A stretch of DNA of 64,000 nt. Origin: Pristionchus mayeri (Eukaryota; Nematoda; Chromadorea; Rhabditida; Neodiplogasteridae). The position numbers were made by a program, and so were the translations under genes. The notes under the pieces were generated by a model, which saw only the letters and a list, made by a program, of their open reading frames with translations, was not told the origin of the DNA and ran no database searches. How positions within the stretch are numbered: position 1 is the stretch's first letter; the number at the start of each line of letters is the position of its first letter. Of the stretch, positions 54,615-64,000 are shown in pieces. Location of the stretch: assembly GCA_036245805.1 (NCBI GenBank), contig BTRK01000006.1, forward strand, positions 34,972,901 to 35,036,900, given 5' to 3'.

Positions 54615-57517
54615 CGGCCTCTGATCAGTTCTCTCAGACAGTCACTCATATAATGCCGTCTCTCGCTCTCGGATATATGGAAGACCAATAAGGAGCGGAG
54701 CGCGCTTTCGCCCTCATAAGATGGAGGAGAGGGAGAGCGAACTCAATAAACTCGTGAACCCACGACGCAGACCCGTGCAAGCCATGCGTGTTCTATGATA
54801 GATGGAGGGGATCAGATGGGAAAGGACGAGTAGACAGACAGTGGTCACACGAGGGGATGAGTTATTGCTTGTGATCACTGAGAGGGAGGAAAGGGGAGAA
54901 GTGTTCAGTTGCCTGATTATGAGAGGGCGCCTAATCCAGAAGAATGAGAAACGACGACCCACTGGAAGTTCTTTATGTGAGGGAGAGCGGCAAAATCACG
55001 GAATTTATGAACAATAGGAGAGGTCTCGAGACTCTGAAGTGGGTCGAAAGGACTGAGGAAGGGAAGAGAGCAGTTTTCAAGCACGTAACAGAGCACTCTA
55101 ACTTGGTGGCCCATATCGCGCTTGCTTATCATTCGGAGAAAAAAGTTTCATTCTCGGGGGCGAAATTTTGTCGTTTTTCGATTTTGAAGCCGTGCTCATT
55201 TCATAAATACACGTAAGAGGGGCGCGCAATAAGAGCGGGCCCACGGATTATTTGGAATATAAATACACAAGAAGGAAGGGAAGAGGGATGGGAACTTCTC
55301 CTCTTTTCTCGCTCATCTTCCATTTCGACCTCTCCCTTTTCCACCCCTCCGATTCGTCTGGAGGCCATTCGTCGTTCTCTGACCGAGTGAGGCCAATCAG
55401 TGCTACCCTTCCCTCCAACAGAGAACCATTGCACAACTGCAGAAGAATCTGCGGAGTTCGAGCAAAACTGGATTCTGAGAAGGCCAAATTGTTGCGCCTG
55501 GGAGACCGAACGAGAGAAAGGAAGCAAAGATGCGAATGTGCACGGTACTCTGCAGTCTTCACCTATCAATGTGCTACACTGGACAACGGAGGGGGGGGGG
55601 GAGGGGGAGGGGGCAGCTCAAGATGGATCGTAGTCTTTCGGGGGAATGGATGAACGGGGGAGGGGAATGGGCAAAGATCGAGGAGGCATTCCATCTTCCG
55701 AAAGCGCCTTCGCCAAATCCGGCCAAGCATCGTTATTCTAATGAGTCGGTCTGAATGTGAGGGTCTGAGAGTTTACGTAGGGAATAGAGATGGGAGGCAA
55801 ATGGGGCAGTCATGGAATAAGTTGTCCCTTCCCATCTGTTCTTTCTAGCTGTTGTTTATCTTCATGAATTTCGCGGAAATCTGGCACTGCTGTTCTTCCC
55901 AGACAACACTTCCCGAATCACTTCCAGAGGAATTATTTTCGAAATTAATATTATTTCGGGGTGAATTGGGCACTAGCGAACAAACCCATCCTATCTCTCT
56001 AACTGCTTCCACTTTCTTCCTCAGTGGATGCTCGATAGTCTAACAACAGTATCACTTTCACTGTTTGTGCATCTCGAATTCAGATTCAGGTGCGAAAAGG
56101 CTGGAACTGGAGGGGGAAAGAGACCGCGCTTCTTCTTACGTTTAGGCGCTCTGTTCCCTCCTCTTCTCCAGAAAGCAGCGATCAAGCTTGAGGATAACCA
56201 GAGAGGGAGATCTCCCCTACCACCTCCACCCTCTCTCCCCCCTCTCTCCCCCCTCTCTCCCTCCATCAATCGCTCCCCTCTCCCTCAAGTGGTCACCTCT
56301 CCCCTGGAGAATCGAATCGATGGAGTGATCTTCCCCCTCTTCCCCCAGATTATCGTGAGTCATTCCCAAATTCAGTGCGCAGCGTATTATTGGTTGCGAG
56401 GAGCTGATCGAGAAATGTGCGATTTTTTCTGCTGAGGAGCGATAAACTTAGATTTAGCAAAGGGCGGACTCGAATATGAGCACTGTGAGAGACAAAGGGA
56501 AAGTGGAGTAGACGAAGGAAATTCACACGGTCATCCGATTTCAGCAGTGATGAAATCAGTGATAAAGAGTGAAGTAGTAATCAGAAATCCATGGGGTCTC
56601 GGACGGAAACGTGCCGACATGAAACATTCTGCTTTTCTTTGTTCCCACTAATCGCGAAAATCACGGACAAGGTGTCAATTTACAAAGCGTGTTATCAGAT
56701 TGATAGGAGGAACAAACGAGTGGATTAGGCGATGACTACAAATAAGAATGCGCCCGTGCTCTTGACCCCGCAACAGAGCGCAGAATCTCCAGAGCAATAG
56801 CAGCCAATCACTTTTCAAAGAGTATCGTCTTCTCAACCCCGAAGATCGCATGCAAAATGATGATGCAACTCGGGAAAAAAATGAGAACGCCATTCTTGCA
56901 AAGGCCTTCGTGCCGAGACCGCATAGCAGAGCATGCGAATATCCGAAAAGTGCGAGTTTTCTCCTCGGCGCGTTTCCTCTCCTCCTACCGCTACAAGACA
57001 CTGAATTATGGATGCGAGCCAACGCTGCGAATGTCTTTATCCGTGCAACCATCTTGATTTCTGAGTCTCTGCGGGATCCTGCCGACCGAATCGCCCTTGC
57101 ACGCCATCAGATTGGAAGAGCGGAAGTGATGGCGGAATGATGGGTGCAAGAGATCCCCGAATTAGAAGGAAGTAGGGATAAGGCAGAGCCTGAGGGGTGC
57201 ACCTGATGTTTGGATGTGCGCATTCTGTAAGTTACAGCTTTGACCTCGTTGACGCGAGATCTCAAACAATCACAGGCGCGCTACCTGTTGTACCAGAGTG
57301 TATCTCTCCCTCATTCTGAATCGCTCGTTTCCCGAGTGAATGAGAGAGAGAGAGAGAGAGAGAGGGAGAGCACCCGTTTACCCCCCGGGGTGTGACACAG
57401 CCAAGTAGACGAAGACCAGATGGAGCTCATCTTAGTCATTAGTCGTGCTTCCTCGTTTAGAAGCCGTCTCTTTTTCGCTTTTGTTTTGCCAATTATCCAA
57501 TCGTCTCGAATTCCAGG
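54615..57517. other. Intergenic, low-complexity
   Basis: No supported exon. Holds G-runs (about 55590-55613), a CTCTCTCCCC-type tandem repeat (56231-56261) and a GA repeat just upstream of the MOLO-1-like gene. Frames of 90-135 codons overlap on both strands without domain features. Confidence 0.5.
57341..57364 (+). repeat. GA dinucleotide repeat
   Basis: About twelve GA units, 150 nt upstream of the MOLO-1-like start codon. Confidence 0.85.
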
Positions 57518-60500
57518 ATGTTATCCCTCCTCAACCTCATAATTGCTTCTGGAACTGTATTACGATCGGACACGGAAAGGTAGCGTCGTCTTTCCAGCAG
57601 CTCAAAACCGTAAATTAGTTATAGGTGGACACCGGAATCTTATCCGGACCCGCGCATCAACTTCACACAGTGCAATGTGCCATCGGAGTCATTCGTGTGC
57701 GATCCCGATCACATTCTGACGGACAATTGGAGAGAGACCATCGATGTGAATGTGAAGAGACAGATACAGAGTGAGACATCTTTCAGCCATCGGAACGGGC
57801 AGAGAAGAGTTTAGCGTATGCAACGTTTACTAATGAGATCTCATATTCTCTCTTGTACTTACTCGAAAGCTAGGTTGTTTTTATACCCTTCGTTTCAGGA
57901 TTAGCTGACTCGCCAGTGTTCTACACCGACTCTGCTCCTCCCGATTGTTACTCGAACGATACTCAGCCAGTGGAAATCTTCGTCCTGCTCGCCAAACGAA
58001 TTCACACAGCCAACAACCAGACCGTCAACGAGACTGACATGGTTAGAAATCCGTCTTAGCCATTTTTGTACTACTTTTTTGTGCTTTTTGATTTACTGAC
58101 TGCTCTTTGACAGCTGAACCCTGCAAAAAACGGAGCAATCAGCTGAGAACAGTACGAATATGGTCTCTCCCCTCCTAGTCAACAGCCTGCTCCGCTGTTT
58201 ATCCGGGACAAACAAAGGACACTGATAGTCTCACTTCTTATGCGTCCTTGCTCATCGAGAGAGAGAAAAAACCCCTGGACAACTATGTAGTCAAATATAA
58301 TTGATCATACACATCACGATTACCAACATTCTGTGCAACTAGTGTTAGTGAAGTGCCATTGCAGACGACGTTCGTCGATGGTCTGGCAGATTCCTTCGGA
58401 CTGGCCAATCTCACGTGTGCCAACTTCGTCGTCCTCGTAGGAGTGGAGCAAGCGAACGCCTACGTCAGGGTGAGCAGAAATTTCATTATTTTGTTATTCG
58501 TTTCATCCCATCAAGATAAACTCAATGTATCCGTTCTCAACTGGTAGAGTAAACATCGTTAGATTTATGGCGTTTCCGGAATCACGACAGACAAAAATAA
58601 ATTTTGGAGACTCTCTCTTTCTGATCTCCCATCGAACTTACATTGCGCTAGGAATAGCGGAAAGACGATATCCTATGGCCATTCTCTCCTATTCTCGAGA
58701 TATTTCTCAGAAACGATTGCGGCTCACGTTGCGTGAAAAATGATGCCCGATACCGACACGTTTGAATATGCTGGTTTCTGCGATCTTTCTTGGAAACTTC
58801 CTCAACATTTTGATGAGGGACAGATAGTGTTTGAGACCTATAACATGAAATCGAAATATTTTCGAAAATTTTACGAGCCAATAGGCTACTCTCCCTCATA
58901 AAGGAGCGTCCGTTAGGGTAAAAGGATATCCTTCGGGAGCAGTGTATGTTTGTTGTGCTTTTTGTCGTGAGGAAGGGAGGCGAACACCGGAAGAGATGAA
59001 GAATTTGTAGAGAGACCCTCGGGCTATTTGAGTGGCGGAGAAAAACGGAGATCAATGGGGGAATGCGATGACCTGAGGGGATGGACGGAGAAATAAACAC
59101 AATTATATTTTAGCTCAGTTCAATTATCAATTAGTTCAATGTCCTAGATTGCATTGGATACGTTAAAGATGTTAGAGGGGCAGCCTCAATATCCAATTTT
59201 GTCCTATTATCCCTATTGAGACTGGTCGTCATCTAAAACTGCCCACTGACTTCGTCGAGGGACTCAGCAAGTACACGAATCTTTTTAACGAGAAAACGTA
59301 CATGGAGGGATTGAATAAAGTGATCGATGAGATCGGAGATCAGATGATCTCATTCTTCAATGTGAGTGAAGAGATTTCCCTCTATTCCATCTACCCGCAT
59401 ATTCAGCCAACAACCACCGAAGCTCCAGTGGAAACAACTGAGCAGATGCATGATTCGACCACAGGTCGGAGTTTTAACTATATTTATTGGTATGAGATCA
59501 ATATTTCAGAAGAAGTGCCCGAACCACCCGCCCAGTCAGATGCCGTCCAAGTTTCGGAAGTGCGCAAAGTCGGAGATAAGATTGAGATCAGAATACCCCT
59601 GTGAGTTCTATATCGGTACGATTGAAACTCTTGCTGAACGATTCTCTACAGTTGGGTGTTCGTTCTCTTCACCACGATAATCGTGTTGCTTCTCGTTTTG
59701 TGCATCATCGGCGCCTTTTTCCTGCACCAGCGCGGCTTCCCTCGGTTCCGCGAGCACATGCACGTAAGCAGTCTGTTTCAATCCTCCAAAATTGCAGTCT
59801 TCCCCCAAATTATGATATTATAGAGATTCGTGGAAAGCTCGGAGAACGCAGGATACGACGAGACGAGCATGCAGTCGGACACAACTAAGTATGGCTAAAC
59901 GTTCAACATTCAGATCAAGCAATAATTGTTCAGTTGTTGTAGGGTCTCGCAAGGATTGGATGCTACTTCGTTCCAATCCATTTCTCCTTTCTCGCAAGGA
60001 AAAGACGGGAAGAAGTCACGGTGAGATCTCTCTCAGATCTTTCTCAAAAATTCCGGATTCTATAGAATCATTTCTGATTCACTTGTGACATTTTGTGTGA
60101 CTTGATTGCACTTCGCCACGTGTCACGTTCGCGTTAGAAGATAATAATGAAGATTGAATTCAGAATATCGAACGGGAACGACGAGGGGATCGTCGCTAAC
60201 GGTGATCAGTCGTCGTCGGAACCGAGGTCGGACAATGAGAGCTGCGAATTGAATATGACGACGGATGAGAGTGACGATGACAGAGAGATGATAACCAAGG
60301 AGTGCATCACACCTAAGGTTAGCAGTTAGGTAGGTACGGTGGATTACAAACCATACATTTATCAATCCTAATGTATCTTCTGTTAACTGTAGATCCTAAG
60401 ATCAACTTGGTTATAGATTCAAATGGACTCATCGCACCTCTCAACTGACTCCATCGTTCCCTCATCAGATTCCCGATCGTCAGCTCGAAGTTTGAGTGTG

Positions 60501-60524
60501 ATGAAGTCGTCCAGTCTTGTGTGA
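57518..60524 (+). CDS. MOLO-1-like TPM-domain single-pass membrane protein
   Basis: Relative of C. elegans MOLO-1, an auxiliary protein of levamisole-type acetylcholine receptors. Exons: 57518-57579, 57625-57770, 57899-58041, 58365-58469, 59221-59361, 59407-59464, 59510-59600, 59652-59763, 59824-59888, 60164-60317, 60417-60524; 394 residues, phases consistent. Signal peptide MLSLLNLIIASGTV, then the family's opening WTPESYPDPRINFTQCN and FVCDPDHIL, an extracellular TPM domain (VEIFVLLAKRI; FVVLVGVEQANAYVR; TGRHLKLPTDFVEGLSKY), a Thr-rich stalk, one TM helix (WVFVLFTTIIVLLLVLCIIG) and a 125-residue Ser/acidic tail ending MKSSSLV. The 45-nt intron 59362-59406 is in-frame and open, so retention adds 15 residues. 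A shorter form would end KYG-stop at 59897 if the donor at 59889 is not used. ATG follows ttccag|G, a likely spliced-leader site. Membership of the TPM family is firm, orthology to molo-1 itself is not. Confidence 0.82.
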
Positions 60525-61451
60525 TCTTTGATCTTCTCGCCATTATTCGAATCCGCACGTGTCACATTGTTCCCCACTGTCTTTCATTCACTGCTCTCGC
60601 CAACTATTTATTGTTCTCCAATAAAACTGTCTGCCGGTGGGGAAAGAGATTAATTTTAGAAATGTATTCGAGAATCCGAGATACTTTTGATTCCTGTTGT
60701 TCAAAATATTCCGAAAACTTCCACCTGCAAAAATTCGCACTACTACATGGCACTTTGGTGGCGGCGAAACTCATCAAATGAAGTTTGATTAGCGCCTTGC
60801 ACAGCTGATGCTACTCTTCATGTCTCTCTCCTCCCTCAATCACTCTCCTCTCCCTCCGAGACTGCGGTCAATCACCCTGGTGTCAGCGCTTTACCCGACT
60901 CGTCTTTGTTGTAATCCGAGTCGCCCTCTTCTCCTTTCACTTCGTATTGTTCAAAGGTGATCGGAGAGCAGTCATGACGTCACTTGCATCTGGAAGTGAT
61001 TGATAGTGACTCAGCACTGTACGATGCATCCCTGCCCTCTCGTTTCCGCATGTTCTCTCTCTTTCACCAGGTGTCTATAGTCTCTCGCATGCGCACTGTC
61101 TCTCTCCCCTCCGATGACCGCGCTCTCGTGTATTTGCTCAATCGATGCTAGCCACAAACAAGTCGACACTCATACTCTTGCCTTAGGTCACCTGGAATCT
61201 ATTTTCTCTCTCTCTTTTACTTCCGCGCTCGACATCACATAAAACCTGTTTTTTACACGTATTCTTTGAGCACCTCGCCTCATTGACGCTTTTCGTCTGT
61301 TCTCTCACTTTTGCTCTGGAAAATTATCAGGCATCTCTTTATATTTGACTCAAACGTTCACTTCATGCATTGTTGGTTCCTGACTGCGTCTGATTGCATT
61401 TTCTCACTTGTTGCAGTCAGTCGCGACTCGTGGATGTAGAGGAGAAGAGGG
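60525..61451. other. Spacer between MOLO-1-like and tetraspanin genes
   Basis: C/T-rich. Contains acceptor ttgttgcag ending at 61416, 35 nt before the tetraspanin ATG and a candidate trans-splice site. At about 0.9 kb it is longer than usual operon spacing. Confidence 0.5.
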
Positions 61452-63935
61452 ATGGCGATTCGACGAGAGGGCGGAGACCTCGCCCGAATATGCCTCATCG
61501 GATTCAATGTTTTCTTATGGGTAAATCCATTTTCATTACTGTTCATCCAAAAATATGTCAAAGCGGAATTCGAAGCCAGCTTCATCGTTCAAGGTGTCGG
61601 CTTTAAATAGCTGTTTCGCCATAACTACACAATTGAATGGGAAACAGTTACACGTCTCATTATTGGGCGTGAGGCTAAGAAATTTAACTTGCAGGGAGCT
61701 GGCATTGCATTGATCGTCATTGGGATCTGGATGCTCGTCGATCCGACGAGGTCGTACATTCTGGATCTCGTCAATTTTTCAGAGGATGATCCCCTATTGG
61801 TGAGTCAACATTCTTTCGTTTTCTTCTATGTTTCTTATTCTTTCACTCGACCTAGTGAATTTGAAGTACTCTAATTAGACCTTTCCATCGCAGGTATTTG
61901 CTTCATATACGTGCATCTTCACGGGTATCGCCACGCTCTTCGTCGCCTTCGTTTCTTGCTGTGGAGCGATGAAGAGAATGCGGTGTATGCTCACTACCGT
62001 AAGACATCAATATTCGTTAAAGCTACCAAACGAAGAGGAGTATTATACGAAAAAAATATCGTTTGCTAGTATTACATCATCGGAGAATTTCAACTTTGTC
62101 GGTTTAATAAACTTGTTTAGCTGATAATCGCATTGGTCGTACTCTTCATTTGCGGGGTCGCTATCGGAGTACTCGGACTTGTCTTCAAGAATAAGGTAAT
62201 TCATGATGTCCCCTTTTTCGCCTGCCCTAATTCTTCACTCGAGTTAAGAGCCCTCACAAATTCGGCATTTCATTCATAACTGCGTTGAAAATACTAACGA
62301 ACAAGAAAAAATTACCAATCGTGTGATTTCGTGTAGTGTCCACGTCCATTTTGCAGTTTCCTAACGAGACCCGACTGACTGTCTACATCGCTAACATGAC
62401 TCACAATCGATACAGTAGAGACAACTGGGTGAAGCCCCTGCTAGATACCATTCAATTCTACGTGAGTTCTTCTCTTCCTTTCAATGAAAGGAAGCACCCG
62501 GAGACGACAAAAACTTCGCGTATCTGTCCTTGAATTTATAAAATTTCGTGTGCTCAGCGTTAAAATTTACTATCCCGTTATCGCTTGATTGTATATGCAT
62601 GTCCTCGTTTTGTTGTTTCATTTCATCTGTCAACGTGCGGAAAAAATAGTTAATAAACAATGCTCTTTCTCTCCGTTCCACCAGGTGCACGATTCCACTC
62701 TGACCACGGCATTGCGGTTCATGATCCGGAATGAGTACGGAGTGCTGACGCATCTGGAGAGGAATGATCGAGTCACGGCACTCATCGACAAGATGCAGTA
62801 CCATGTGAGTAATATAGGACACGGTTTTGGAATTGAATGTTTCGATGTATAAAACCGTAAATGCCGCAAATAATTGCAGCTGGAATGCTGTGGCGTAGCC
62901 TCCCATCGCGACTGGAAGACGAGTAATTGGGCGATCGACGGGGGAGGAGGAGAGGAGGATGGAAGGTGAGGATGAAAGAAGATTTACTTGCCGTAGGATC
63001 TGTGTATTCTTGAAGAGAAGCTGAAATCAGTTATCGAATTTTGATTTGATTAACTGCTGCTGTAGCAGTCGATGTATAATTATAAAGCTTGCAATTCAGG
63101 ACACTCTATCGTGAGCAGCCTTCAGAATACGTCGCCGTTCCTCATACGTGCTGCAAGCAGGTAGTCTCCATTCATTATTGAAGTGCACTATGGAACAGCT
63201 TTGAGTACTTCTTGTTTATTTCACACTGTTCACTGATTGTGTGAAATTCCGAATTGAGAATTGTAAGGGTGATGTTATATCGGACCTTTCTAGGTGGCAG
63301 GCTCCTCTGCCCTCAATGCAGTGCCTCGATCTATCGCCCGATGCCAGTACAAAGACGCGAATAGACTCTGGCGGCATCAATCGGTTATTGAATCGTCCCG
63401 AGTGCTCTCCTCGAGTGTCCCGAGTGCCGAGACCTCTCATCTTCATTGTACCGTTTCTCTAACTCCCTTAATCTTTTTTGTTTCGTCCACGATGTTGTTC
63501 TTTTATTCTCGATGTTATAGTCTCTTTATCCACATAGTCGTTTCACACTGTTTTCTCGTCGCACTTCCGGGTGCCTTCCAATACGAGCTAATGGTGAAAT
63601 AACCGGTCTAATCCATTTCTCCTTCAGCAACAGTGCTGTGGTGGCGATGGTCCCTTTGACTTCCACAATTCGTTCTGGTACATCACGAACACCGATCGGG
63701 GCACGCGCTCCTACGTGCCATACTCGTGCTGCCATCAGACACAGTCGTCGAGGTAGAGGACGAACTAGGGGCCATTATCTAATGCATGACTATGTAGCGA
63801 AAATTGTTGATGTGATGTGTAGTGTTCTAACCTTCGTGTAGGGCCTGGAAGATCAGCGTAATTGAGCCGTTATGTACTATCTACCACTACGACACGAGTG
63901 CGTTCAAGGAGTACGTCTACACGGAGGTGGACTAA
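61452..63935 (+). CDS. Tetraspanin with duplicated CCG motif in the large loop (3' end outside window)
   Basis: Four-pass organiser of membrane microdomains. Exons: 61452-61520, 61695-61799, 61894-61998, 62121-62195, 62357-62461, 62685-62804, 62880-62965, 63100-63160, 63628-63752, 63842-about 63935; phases match. TM1 ICLIGFNVFLWGAGIALIVI, TM2 ending FVSCCGAMKRMR, TM3 LIIALVVLFICGVAIGVLGL. The large extracellular loop holds CCGVASHRDW with PHTCC, then a second CCGGDGPFDF with PYSCC, then EPLCTIYHY. No TM4 is visible. The frame reaches TAA at 63933-63935, but a donor at GAG|GTGGAC could lead to a TM4 exon beyond 64000. Exons 62880-63160 (147 nt) are an in-frame cassette whose skipping would leave one ordinary CCG loop. 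Confidence 0.88.
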
Positions 63936-64000
63936 CTTTGTCGCTTGCATAGTAACAACACGTGTCTTCTGAGATATTGCATGAAATCGAACACCCCTTT

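Noticed and set aside
60525..61451. Operon of the MOLO-1-like gene with the tetraspanin gene
   Set aside because: Same strand, but the 0.9-kb gap is longer than typical nematode operon spacing, and the functions are unrelated.

Overview
The window looks like nuclear DNA of a nematode. The reasons are: multi-exon genes with many small exons (about 40-230 nt) and GT-AG introns, some only about 45 nt; splice acceptors lying directly before start codons, as in spliced-leader trans-splicing; and nematode-typical content (an flp-32-type FMRFamide-like precursor, a conventional PKC with two alternative C-terminal exons, an ET/Ly6-like GPI protein, a nematode-class 7TM receptor, a MOLO-1-like TPM-domain protein). 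Many small exons and 4-9 kb spacers argue against a Caenorhabditis-type compact genome. Pristionchus-like or strongylid-like is a guess; the species cannot be fixed from the sequence alone. No bacterial operons, CRISPR arrays or viral genes were seen. All gene models below were built by hand from reading frames, splice signals and phase matching. || Layout: 143-4652 (+) 3' part of a conventional protein kinase C (pkc-2-like), with an internally deleted mariner transposon in one intron. 5272-7487 (-) flp-32. 9229-12096 (-) a LAG-2-like membrane protein with DSL/EGF modules. 12.1-16.6 kb: repeat-rich stretch with mariner-like ends and fragments of an unidentified gene. 16652-19206 (-) a divergent Cys-loop ligand-gated channel subunit. 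23436-28580 (+) a GPI-anchored protein with three ET/Ly6-like cysteine modules, with a tRNA-Arg antisense in one intron. 36310-42175 (+) an aminergic GPCR with a 1.45 kb foldback element in its first coding intron. 42695-48211 (-) a nematode-type 7TM receptor, tail-to-tail with the former. 52767-54612: a 1.85 kb Tc1/mariner-type foldback element. 57518-60524 (+) a MOLO-1-like single-pass TPM protein. 61452 to the window end (+) a tetraspanin with two CCG motifs in its large loop, cut by the window edge. || Functionally the set leans to neuronal and cell-surface signalling: a neuropeptide, two GPCRs, a channel subunit, a possible channel auxiliary protein, a Notch-ligand-like protein and a Ca2+/DAG kinase. 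This is a shared theme, not evidence that they act in one pathway. Long spacers are strongly pyrimidine-rich or purine-rich, which produces many spurious open frames.
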